From: Gnetum montanum
Taxonomy: Eukaryota; Streptophyta; Gnetopsida; Gnetales; Gnetaceae
Assembly: GCA_015680685.1 (NCBI GenBank)
Contig: MNCI01001885.1
Span: 66,006 to 118,431, forward strand
Length of the DNA stretch: 52,426 nucleotides
Direction of reading: 5' to 3'
A model generated the notes under the pieces. The model ran no database searches, was not told the origin of the DNA, and worked only from the letters and a program-made list of their open reading frames with translations. This document shows, piece after piece, positions 43,477 to 52,426 of this stretch. The position numbers and the translations under genes are program-made. The first letter of the stretch is position 1; each line of letters starts with the position of its first letter.

Positions 43477-43835
43477 GAAAGTTATTCTTGTCTATGTTAT
43501 TTTTGGCGGTTTCTACTTGGTGATTAAGCATGTGATGTACTTTGAATTATTTTTCTTATTGTTAATATTTTTAGGCTCTAAAATCTTTCTCTTTCACTTT
43601 TATAAAAATTCAGGTATTTTTATGGTGTCTAATGCACCAAGGTCTTTCCATCAATATTTGCCTCTATTATATGTGTAATACCTTATTTTTTTAATAACTT
43701 GAATCCTGGATCTTTCATTCAATTATTTCTATAAGCTTTATATATTTCCTTGATGTTATAGTTAATTGTTTATATGCACAACTATTCTATAATTGATGGA
43801 TCTTTTATAGCTTTGTTAGGGTAACAATAAGTTGT

Positions 43836-43910
43836 TAGTTTGGTGGTAAGACTTTTGATTTAGAACCTTCAAGTTATGGATTGAATTCTATTGGATAATG
43901 ATAATAGTGA
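43836..43910 (+). repeat. SINE-like fragment S4
   Basis: TTAGTTTGGTGGTAAGAC (A box), CTTTTGATTTAGAACC, then TATGGATTGAATTCTATTGG (B box). Same box order as S1-S3, opposite orientation. Confidence 0.5.
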
Positions 43911-44467
43911 TGGCATGAATAAATCTATAGTTCTCATATAACATTTGAATCACTTTGTTCACCTTTTGCTTCATGGTGTAGTTACATTTGAACTCATCAA
44001 CATTCTTAAGAGCTATGTTGTGTCTTTAGAGAAAGTGTTCAAGACTTCATCCTTCATGATCTTCATATTATTAAACTATATTCTAACGTTTAGCTCTTTT
44101 AGCTTTCTATTGGTCATACTACCTTAGAATTCTTCTTGAAAGTATCCTAGCATTATTTGGTAGCATTTTTGAATACAATCCTAACCCAAATGCATGATCT
44201 GATTTACATGTGTACATATGATCATTCATACTAAGGCATCAACCTTCCTATCTTTCTCTAGTTGGTTCTTTCATTTTCTAATAAGAGTATTTACATTTTG
44301 GGGTATGCTCAACTCATTTTCTACAAACTTCCAAGCTTCATTTAATCACAAAAAGGATCTCATCAAATGAGATTAATAAGAAAAACCTTGGAAGTTATTA
44401 AACATAACACTACACCTTGGTATGTATTTTGTTATACCCATATTCTTAGCTTTTTTACTTGTTACAT

Positions 44468-44500
44468 CTTAAGTTCTAATACCACTTGTTAGAGTTACAT
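44468..44500 (-). repeat. Copia PBS/LTR junction relic
   Basis: On the minus strand CTAACAAGTGGTATTAGAAC puts an LTR end (CTAACA) two bases before a decayed initiator-Met PBS. The LTR would extend to the right from about 44488. Its other end was not found. Confidence 0.4.
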
Positions 44501-45226
44501 GGTATTAGCATGGGGCACTCAAGATAGTAGTGGAGTAGGTCCTAGGACTAGAGAAAGCCTAAAAGGATTATCACGAGTGAAACATAGGTTAGGCTTGAGT
44601 TGACACTAGATTGTGAACCAATAACAAGCAAACCATGACTTGTACTCTCTGCTAAACTTTGAAGAAATAATGGGTTGTAAGATAACCATGACTTTGTTGT
44701 ATGCCAAGATGACTTTCTTCTTTTTGTTGTGACTTCAATGTAACCAAGTTGTGATTGATAATAAATTGCAGTTAGTAATAAATAAAGAACCTAATAGTAA
44801 TGAGATCTAGCTATGATTTCCAATAGGTCATGATCAATAGAAAATTAAGAACTTGATTTCAACATGACTTGGATGTGATTGTAGTAGAATCGAGGTTGTA
44901 AGGGGTGAGAAAACTAGATGTAGTGTGACTTTGCTATGAGTGGGGTCCAAGCCCTAATTTGACTATAGAACTTAGGATTTTGTAACTTGAATCACTTACA
45001 ACTAAGACTCAATTGTGGTGGAGTTGTGTCCTACTGGCAATGAAAGAAAAAAAAACTTTAAAATAAAAAATGAATTGAGAGACCTAAGGATTACAAGCCA
45101 ATGTAAGTGTTGAGAGTCTTCACAATGACCTAAAGCATTTAAGATTGATGCTCTAGTACAATAGGTTTGAAGAAAAGCATTAGTAAACATGAGTTTAGAG
45201 CTTCTTTAGTTACAAAGCATAAAAAA

Positions 45227-46057
45227 TGATGAGCGGCGAGGTATCTCTATGCTCAACCATACGAATACGAGGGTCCACACACGATTTGGTCGAATTGCAA
45301 GGACTAAGTGCTTATGCGCTTTTGTGGAATAAGGATGGGTTAGTCAATTGTTGTCTTCCCAAGCTTACTTGTATAGCATGATTGTATGGTTAAGTAAACT
45401 TGAGGTATATGATTTTTATATATTTTTATGTTTTATGGCCTGGTGCTACAAAGAGAGGAGAGAGATAACTAAGTAACTAATTTAATTTAACTACTCAACT
45501 ATGCTTTAACTAGTCCTAACACCAGCATCCGTTCTCACTTGCCGTACACATCCTGAACTAGTGCAACACTACTGGGATTACCAAACACTAATCGTTACTA
45601 GGTTACCAAGCATTACACACATGCTCGAAGTAATTGTACTGAGTGTGCTTACTTATGAGAGTTATAGGGTGAGAGAGAAAACATTAATTAACTAAGGAAA
45701 GCATTAATTAACTGAAATTAACATTAATTAATCTATTTTGGATGCTGCAAGGTTTATCATAAAGTTCATCTTTATTGCCATACATAAGGTGTGCTCAGGT
45801 ACATAATGCTCGAATGAGGATCCATTCACTTTATGACTCCTACTATGGGCACACAAAAATAATTCTAACTTTGAGAGGGAGAAAAGGCAAGAGTTCAGGT
45901 GAAGGGCTAAGACTAATTAACAAACTATTCAATGAAAAGCTACTACAACCAAGTGTGCCCAGCTCTTATTTATAGGTGACAAGATAGGCCTCGATATTGG
46001 ATGCTCGATATCACTTGGGAGGCCTTGATATCGTGTACCCGATATCACAGCTCATCA
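45227..46057 (-). repeat. 3' LTR of gypsy copy C (831 bp)
   Basis: Plus-strand start TGATGAGCGG, end CAGCTCATCA. The palindrome array (45991-46050) is shorter than in D or B. TATA box at 45967-45974 on the minus strand. Confidence 0.9.
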
Positions 46058-46075
46058 TACCCCCACAACTAAATG
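46058..46075 (-). other. Polypurine tract of copy C
   Basis: Minus strand ATTTAGTTGTGGGGGTA, adjacent to the LTR; the best-preserved PPT of the family. Confidence 0.85.
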
Positions 46076-48052
46076 TAAACTCGTCCTTGAGTTCCTTACA
46101 AAATATTTGGAAGGTATGGGATTATTGATTGAATGAGAACTAATAGTGATAGGGAATAACAGACTCAAAGTGCCTAGTGAGCAGATCGACAAACATATTA
46201 CAACATTGGTGTTCACACCCTTTGTGGTGAACACTATACATAGATGACATCCAGACCCTCATCCAACAGCTTGAAGAGAGAGAAAAGAAAATGAGGCATG
46301 TTGCTACCGACGTTGTGATTGCGCCTTCCATTGTTTATCCATAGCCATATGACCAAAATTGTTCTTGGCAGAAATGCTCTAGCTCTAGTCCATCTTGAGT
46401 GTTTCCTCCTATCCCAGTCCATTATTCATGCAATTTCCATCTACACACACAACACAGTCACTAATGAGCAAGGATAGGTAAGCCACAATGTAGTTGATAC
46501 CTTGCCTCGATATAAAGCGCATTGGCTAAGTTGTGGTTATGGTAGAAACTAGGTTAGAGGTTTATCACTGATAACTACCCAAGGTGTAGGGGTGATGCAA
46601 GTAGTAGAATGGAAAAATTTGTGATAGGACCCCCACGACTAAGAGTGAACCTCTAGTAGCAATAAGGTGGAAAAGTATAGGGAACAAGAAAAATGGAAAA
46701 AATAACAACGATAATGCCAATAAAATGGATTTCATGGATAGGGATGAAATGAGAAATTGCTAATTGCGAGAAATGTTTAATGAGAAGAATTTAACAATTG
46801 CACTGTAAAGGAATGTTAGTGGGTCCTTCCCAAAGCAGGCTCATGCCTTTTATGCCCTGACAAATCCCCAAACCAAAGAGCCTATAGGCTCTAGGGATGA
46901 CATATGGAAACAATGGTTAAAGACTTACCTGCAAGAATTTACCAAGGAAAAACAATGTATCAACCAAAATATAGACTAATCATAAAATTGACAATGAGGT
47001 AGAAAATGGAAAGAAAGTTGGAGAGTAGAAAATGGAATGGAATCCCAAGAGCAAGGTTGTGCAAAGTCCCTTGTGTATTTTATGGTTGAGGTGACTGAGT
47101 AGAACTCATTCCAAAGCTAAACTCAAATCAACCACATTCAGTGACCTTGCATCAATACACTTGACCAATCCATCCTCTTGAAGCAACAAGAATGCTTCCC
47201 CAAAGAGTCACCACCATTCCAAGGAGAGAAAGATAAATAAGCAGGAAGCGAGAAAGGGCCTTAGTTAGAGGGAACCTTCAAGCATGGATAACATGTCTTT
47301 CTAGTGCCATAACTAGTGCTTGTAGCCCATATTTCTTTATTATGTCTAAGGGGTATGCTTTGAATTCTCACCAATTTTTTTTTCGCATGAGAACCACACC
47401 ATGCAAAGACTTATTTTTATTCACTCAGCTTCCTAATATTTGATCAATGGCAGAGTGGTGAAAAACCCATGAAAAAAATCCAAGCACCCAAGAGAATAGC
47501 CAGCACACGTGCATCGAATTCCCTTGAAATCACACCCTTTTCAACCATTGAGTCATTCCTCAGTTTGAAGAATACCAAGCCATCAATTCATTATTAAGTT
47601 TACTTAGGAAAAGGGAAAGTACGACTCAAAAGCCAAGGGAGACCATAGAGTTGAATGGATGAATGGATGACGTGGACTCATTGCCTATTTTATCAAAAGA
47701 AACCATATCTTAATATCAAAGTTAAAAATCAAAGGTAAAAACCAAACATTAGTAATCAACATTATTATAATACAATCCACCATCATGAGCACTTATTGTA
47801 AGATGAATAAAAGTAAATCAAACAAAGAAATAGTAAAATTATGAATGATGGTGTAAAACAAAAATAAGTAAATTTGAAAAATGTGCAAAACAAAAATGTG
47901 TAAAACAAAAATACAAAAGGAATTGAGGGCTTTGAATGGTTAGCATTGGTGGCTGTCTCCCCCACAACTGAGGTGGTAGGAGGCAATCCGAAATAGGGAG
48001 CAAGGTTGTCCACCAATAGAGGTAGCATTAGTACTAGTTGTCCTAGGCTCAT
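46076..48052 (-). other. 3' non-pol region of copy C with env-position frame
   Basis: Minus-strand ATG at 46438-46440 follows GTGTTGTGTGTAG, a good splice-acceptor-like context. After a stop the frame continues MDWDRRKHSRWTRARAFLPR and SNMPHFLFSLFKLLDEGLDV (46422-46234). Copy A has the same peptide block (IDWDRREHLGWTGAKAF). No family is recognised. PPT-like motifs are at 47955-47972 and 46627-46645. The minus frame 47783-48052 begins with the end of pol. Confidence 0.55.
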
Positions 48053-49000
48053 GGAAAGGTTTGGTTTGTTAGATGTTGACCAATAGTTTCTTGTCCGGGC
48101 TCTCAGGTTTCTAAATCATCATGGCCCTTAAAGGAAAAGTTGCATAAATGATATAAGGTCCTTTCCACAGTGTTTGAAATTTAGTTCGTTGTGGCACATG
48201 TGTGGGATTTTAGTAGAGAACCTTATCTCCTAGTTGATATTTAACTTTCCTAATCCTTAGGTCATGATGTTATTTATTAAAAGCCTTGTGCAATTCATTA
48301 GATGATAAGGTGACTAGTCGATTCTCATTAGCTATTCTTTTTGTGCTAGATCAAGGTCAAGGTTGAGATCACATGCTGTGGGTGTATGAAGTTCTGCTTG
48401 AATAGGGAGCATTGGAAGTTTGTTGTACACTAACTCATAGGGAGAGTAACCTATAGGGAGTTTCCGTGTGGAGCGGTATGCCCAAAGAGCGTCATTCAGT
48501 TTGGTGCTCCAATCTCTCCTATACTTGCTAAAAATTCTTATCAATATATTTGTAATCTCCCTATTGGTGACCTCGACTTGACCATTTGCTTGAGGGTGGT
48601 ATGGTGTAGTCAGTTTGTGCTCAACCCTTAAGCGTTGCATTAATTTCTGAAAAGTCGCACCTGTGAAGTGTGTACCATTGTCTGAAATAAGTGCATGCAG
48701 CATGCCAAACCTGTTTACAACTTCTTGTTGAACAAATCATGTAGCTGTAGATAATGTACAATCCTTAACGATGGCTGCTTCTACCCATTTTGTGAAGTAG
48801 TCAATGACAACAACGATGTAGGATTTTCCATTGGACATTGGTGTAATAGGCCTCATAAAATCAATTCCCTAGATATTGAAGGGTTTTAAAGGTTGAATCC
48901 ATTGTTGTGGACCCTCCATTCTAGCAATCATTCCATCATCACATTGACATCACTCACAAAATTGGATGAAATGATGGGCATCCTGGAACAATGTAGGCCA
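48053..49000 (-). pseudogene. Integrase of gypsy copy C
   Basis: From the right: zinc-finger tail CQCDDGMIARMEGPQQW (about 48950), [32 protein letters not shown] (first Asp), SDNGTHFTGATFQKL (second Asp) and PYHPQANGQVEVTNREI (catalytic Glu kept, about 48575). Then YRRDWSTKLNDALWAYRSTR and GYSPYELVYNKLP. All three catalytic residues survive, unlike copies A and B, but stops occur near 48740 and after 48332, and the C-terminal part is frameshifted. The 372-base frame 48332-48703 is the cleanest piece. Confidence 0.85.
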
Positions 49001-49118
49001 ATAATATCCTACAAGCAATATTTTAATGGATGTTCATCTCCCAGCGTAATGACCCCCACAAGGACCCTCAATGAGTGTCTTGGAGAACTCATAGTTGATC
49101 CACCTCGGGAACACACCA

Positions 49119-50435
49119 TCAAACCAAGCCATCAGGACATACTTTATAAAGTTTCCCATTGATCTCCATAAAATACTTGGCTCGGTGAAGAAAATGTTGT
49201 TCCTTTTTAATGTCTAACCCTTGTGGTGTTTGTTGTGTAAGGAGATAGGTGAGAATACTACTATACCAGTTTGTCTTCATGGTCAATTGATTAGTTACTA
49301 CACCTACAAAGAGGAGTTCATCAGGGAAATAATTAGAGAGTGGATATTCATCCTCTTTGTTGTCCCATTGCAACTGAGATAAATGATCAACAACTATGTT
49401 CTTGGTGCATTTATGATCAATCATGGTAAGATTGAACTCTTGTAACATTACGAGCCATTGTCTGGTGCGAGGGCTTACCGTTGGTTTATACATTAGGAAC
49501 CTTATTGCACTATGATCCGTGTGCATGAATACCTACCTAAATTTTTCTAGTGCAAACACTACAACCATTAATTCTTTCTCTATTATGGTGTAGTTAAGTT
49601 GTGCACCAGCAATACTCCTACTTGCATAGTGGATGTAATAGGGATGTTTTTGCTCATTTAATTGTGTAAGTATGGCTCCTAAAGCATAGTTAGACGTGTC
49701 AGTCATTATGTGGAATGGTTTGGACTAGTCAAGAGCTTGTAGAATGGGTGTTTCTACGAGCTTCTGTTTTAAAGTTTGGAAAGCTAGTTCCCATTTCCTG
49801 GTCCATTCGAAAGGTACCTCCTTTTTCGTTAGTTCAACCAATGGTTTTGCAACCTTTGAAAAGTTCTCAATAAACTGTCTATAGTAGCTAGTGTGTCCAA
49901 GGAATGACTAGATATCTTTTACAGTTTCGAGTTTCCAAGTGATTCCTTGGATGATTTTAATCTTTTCGGGGTCTACCTCTATCCCTAGTTGCAAAATATT
50001 ATGCCCTAATACGATGCCTTCTTGGACCATTAAATGAATTTTTTGCCAGTTGAGCCTTAAGTTGGTTTCTACACACCACTTTAGTACTTGCTCTAACCGG
50101 TCCAAGGCTTGATCAAAGTTCTTTTTGTAAATGAAGACTTCCACATCATTTCCTATTTGCTACTAGAATATGCTTAGAACTAATCATTGAAATGTTGTAG
50201 GGGCATTGCACAAGCCAGACAACATTTGCTTGTATGCAAATGTTCCCCAAGGACCGGTGAACATAGTCTTGGCTTGGTCTTCTAGGGCTATTTGAATTTG
50301 GTTGTACCCACTATACCCGTCTAGAAAACTATAGTAGTGATGCTCTGCAATGGTGTCTAAGACTTGGTCAACGAATGGCAATGGAAAGTGATCCTTGAAT
50401 GTTGCCATATTCAGTAGGCTAAAATCTATACACAC
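49119..50435 (-). pseudogene. RT and RNase H of gypsy copy C
   Basis: RT blocks in 50184-50435: CIDFSLLNMATFKDHFPLPF, FLDGYSGYNQIQIALEDQAK and GTFAYKQMLSGLCNAPTTFQ. The catalytic stretch (about 50120-50140) reads MEVFIYKKNFDQALDRLE: the two Asp and neighbours are deleted. RNase H ends in 49526-49119 with HTDHSAIRFLMYKPTVSPRT and NLTMIDHKCTKNIVVDHLS, followed by the integrase spacer EINGKLYKVCPDGLV. Several stops and frame changes separate these pieces. Confidence 0.85.
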
Positions 50436-51036
50436 CCTTCATTTACTTGCCTTCTTAGGCTCAATAACTAAGAGACTAACCCATTCACTATCAACAATGG
50501 GGTATATGAACCTAGCTTTTAAAAGTTGTTCAATTTCTTTCTTAACCACTTGCTTAAGCTTTGGGTTAAGTCACCTCTACGGTTGTTGTTGAGGCTTCAT
50601 GGAGGGATCGGTGTAAATTCTATGTTGGCATATCCTATGATCTATTTCGATTAATTCGAGATATGACCAAGCGTAGGCTTTCAACCATTTTTTTAATCAC
50701 TTTTAGGAGTCTCTCCTTTTGTTGAGGAGCAAGCCTAGCATTAATAATTACCAATTTTCCATTCTTGACAAATGTGTATTCCATACCGATGGGCAATGGT
50801 TTTAACTCAAGGGGCTCCTACTTAAACTTATCAAGGATTTCCAACTTCCCCTAGTTGATATTTTCAATGTCAAGACTTGGAAGCTGGAAATAGACTTGCT
50901 CTAATGTGTCTATGCTATCAATGTAAGTGCAAGTCAAACCCTCAATTGGTTCCATGCATATAGTTTAACAACTCTCTTGATTAGCTATCAGCCACTGGGT
51001 GCCTTCTTGTCTTATGGTTGCTGCATACAAGCATCT

Positions 51037-51490
51037 TTATATATTAGTCACTTGTGCACACTGATTGGATGCAGACAATGTTAAACATTGTACAAACCAT
51101 GACTTCTGCACGTAATTACACCCTTTGTCACTGTATGTGATGCATGAAACTTTCTTCTTCTTGATCTTTTCAAATGTATTTTCCTTTGATATTTCTAGGG
51201 AAAGATTGCGGATTCCTAGGAGCACATCAATTGTGCTCAGCCATGCTCTTCCCATTATGATTGGAAAGTCCCCCTTACCATTGTTCACTTGAATCACTAG
51301 GAAGTCAGCTGGATACAACCATCCACAAACAGTTGTGACAATGTCCTCCACTAGTCCTAATGGAACAGTGATGGACTAGTTGGCCAACTCTAAACGAATG
51401 TTACTGTTTTTTAATGGAGGCAGGTTCCAGGATTTGTACATTTTTTAAGAGATTAAGTTGACATCGGAACCTAAATCCAAAAGAGCTTTG
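51037..51490 (-). pseudogene. Retroviral-type aspartic protease of copy C
   Basis: Minus strand: LLDLGSDVNLIS (catalytic D-L-G in an Athila-like form) near 51480-51450, then NLPPLKNSNIRLELAN, then GWLYPADFLVIQV and DFPIIMGRAWLST (flap and the I-M-G-R-x-W-L-x-T end). It is interrupted by stops after NLIS and ELAN. It would process gag-pol. Confidence 0.7.
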
Positions 51491-51499
51491 CACAATTTG

Positions 51500-52075
51500 T
51501 TCCCAGCAATTTATAGATATATAAGAGGACTCCCAGGATCAAATAATTTCCTAGGAAGATGACTAGATTTTATCCAATCGATGATGACATGAGTTAACAT
51601 GACCGTATGCTTTGAATGTGGCCTTTGGGTTGAAGGGAGCTCTGAAGTTTCGATTGGTGATGAGGCATTTGAAGAATTAGCCGCTTGTGACTATAATGAC
51701 TTGGTTGGACTGTTGGTTCTAAAGAAAGGTCTCTTCTTTGTGCAATTGTTTGGACCAATAGTAGGGTAAGAATTAACAGCCCTTGTAGCATTGCGTTGCT
51801 ACGGCTACATAGGGAGCTCACCCTACATGGCTGGACTAGGTGGTAATGGAGTTAAGGGTGGAAAAGATGAAGCTGAATGAGAAGGATGGTATGTTTGTGG
51901 AACATCACCCCTAGGAGAAGGAGTCCTATAATACTCATGTATTTGGTAGTAAGGTTGAGGGGTGACGTGACCAATAGAGTCACATGGAAAGATTGGCTGC
52001 TACACATAATATTCATATGGGTCAGGTTGACGGTAAGGATACTGTTGTCGTGGTGGTGGCATTTGAAACACCGTG
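51500..52075 (-). pseudogene. Gag C-terminal tail of copy C
   Basis: Minus strand from about 52060: MPPPRQQYPYRQPDPYEYYV, then QPIFPCDSIGHVTPQPYYQI and a Pro/Ser-rich run (TYHPSHSASSFPPLTPLPPS). The composition and order resemble the Pro/His/Tyr-rich end of gag in element D (10491-11297). It has several stops. Its upstream part is replaced by the tandem array. Confidence 0.6.
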
Positions 52076-52129
52076 AAAATTACGGGTCGGCCTCAGGCGA
52101 AGATTCGTAATTTGAGCGAGAACGCGCCT

Positions 52130-52426
52130 CAAATTTGTCTAATGACAAGTTTACGCTCCATCACGCACGGCAGCGTGATGAGCGTGATAAGCTCCAAGGA
52201 CAGTTAAAGGCAAATTTGTCTAAGGACAAGTTTACGCTCCATCACGCACGGCAGCGTGATAAGCGTGATAAGCTCTAAGGACAGTTAAAGGCAAATTTGT
52301 CTAAGGATAAGTTTACGCTCCATCACGCACGGTAGCGTGATGAGCGTGATAAGCTCCAAAGACAGTTAAAGGCAAATTTGTTCAAGGACAAGTTTACGCT
52401 CCATCACGCACGGCAGCGTGATGAGC
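52130..52426. repeat. 81-bp tandem repeat array with two dyads per unit
   Basis: Units start at 52130, 52211, 52292 and 52373 (exact 81-base spacing), differ by only a few bases, and run off the window end. Each unit contains CATCACGC-ACGGCA-GCGTGATG (8-bp perfect stem) and TTGTC-TAAG-GACAA within a longer imperfect stem. GC content is above that of the flanking retrotransposon. Near-identity of units contrasts with the old decay of copy C. Confidence 0.92.

Larger units (their letters stand above)
43477..45226. other. Non-coding sequence between solo LTR E and copy C
   Basis: No gene. It contains SINE-like S4 (43836-43910) and a copia PBS relic (44468-44500). The rest is AT-rich with short frames only. 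Confidence 0.45.
45227..52129 (-). mobile_element. Ty3/gypsy copy C, 3' LTR through gag tail
   Basis: Minus-strand order from the right: gag tail (about 52060-51500), protease (about 51490-51037), RT, RNase H, integrase (to about 48053), 3' region, PPT (46058-46075), 3' LTR (45227-46057). It is the longest pol in the window. The gag end is cut by the 81-bp tandem array. The 5' LTR would lie beyond the window. A-rich AAAAA (45222-45226) is the possible target copy. Confidence 0.88.

Noticed and set aside
52130-52426. CRISPR-like array
   Set aside because: Units are contiguous 81-mers with no variable spacers, in a plant nuclear retrotransposon context.

Overview
The window looks like an AT-rich, repeat-dominated nuclear segment of a large seed-plant genome. 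It holds one intact plant-specific multi-exon gene in a sea of nested, decayed LTR retrotransposons. The retrotransposons use plant-type tRNA primers (tRNA-Asp-like for the Ty3 family, initiator-Met-like for the Ty1/copia family). A gymnosperm is plausible from the repeat age and density, but that is inference. There is no bacterial, organellar or CRISPR content.

Layout. (1) 113-4179: 3' part of a Ty3/gypsy (Athila/Tat-like) element, copy A, ending in an LTR. (2) 4180-19890: three copies (X1, X2, inverted X3) of an unclassified non-coding repeat of about 3 kb or more. X1 is split by a complete non-autonomous member of the gypsy family, element D (6878-13130), with both LTRs, a 5-bp target duplication, a PBS and a broken gag but no pol. 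(3) 19915-22110: a LINE reverse-transcriptase fragment, then a rearranged copia element that carries a piece of a host TM9SF (nonaspanin) transcript between its gag start and its RNase H end. (4) 22147-27812: 5'-truncated gypsy copy B. (5) 27813-31083: mostly unassigned, with one possible LTR relic. (6) 31084-33983, minus strand: a seven-exon gene for a membrane-anchored alpha/beta hydrolase (655 aa predicted), followed upstream by a GC-richer leader and promoter tract to about 36.7 kb. (7) 36.7-45.2 kb: non-coding sequence with several tRNA-derived SINE-like fragments, a LINE-end motif, a solo LTR of the gypsy family with a perfect target duplication (42646-43471) and a copia PBS relic. (8) 45227-52129, minus strand: gypsy copy C (LTR, env-position region, integrase, RNase H, RT, protease, gag tail). 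(9) 52130-52426: an 81-bp tandem array of hairpin-forming units running off the end.

The gypsy family (A, B, C, D and solo LTR E) shares LTRs that begin TGATGA and, where complete, end CTCATCA or close to it. It also shares arrays of GATATC-type palindromes just upstream of a TATAAATA box, repeated PPT-like motifs, and a non-pol region after integrase with a conserved splice-acceptor-like ATG. All pol copies are broken, and RT and integrase catalytic residues are lost in several. The most unusual item is the copia element with the captured TM9SF fragment. The only gene likely to be functional is the hydrolase. Two assembly gaps (10133-10381, 23737-23952) and one single N (14547) lie inside repeats.
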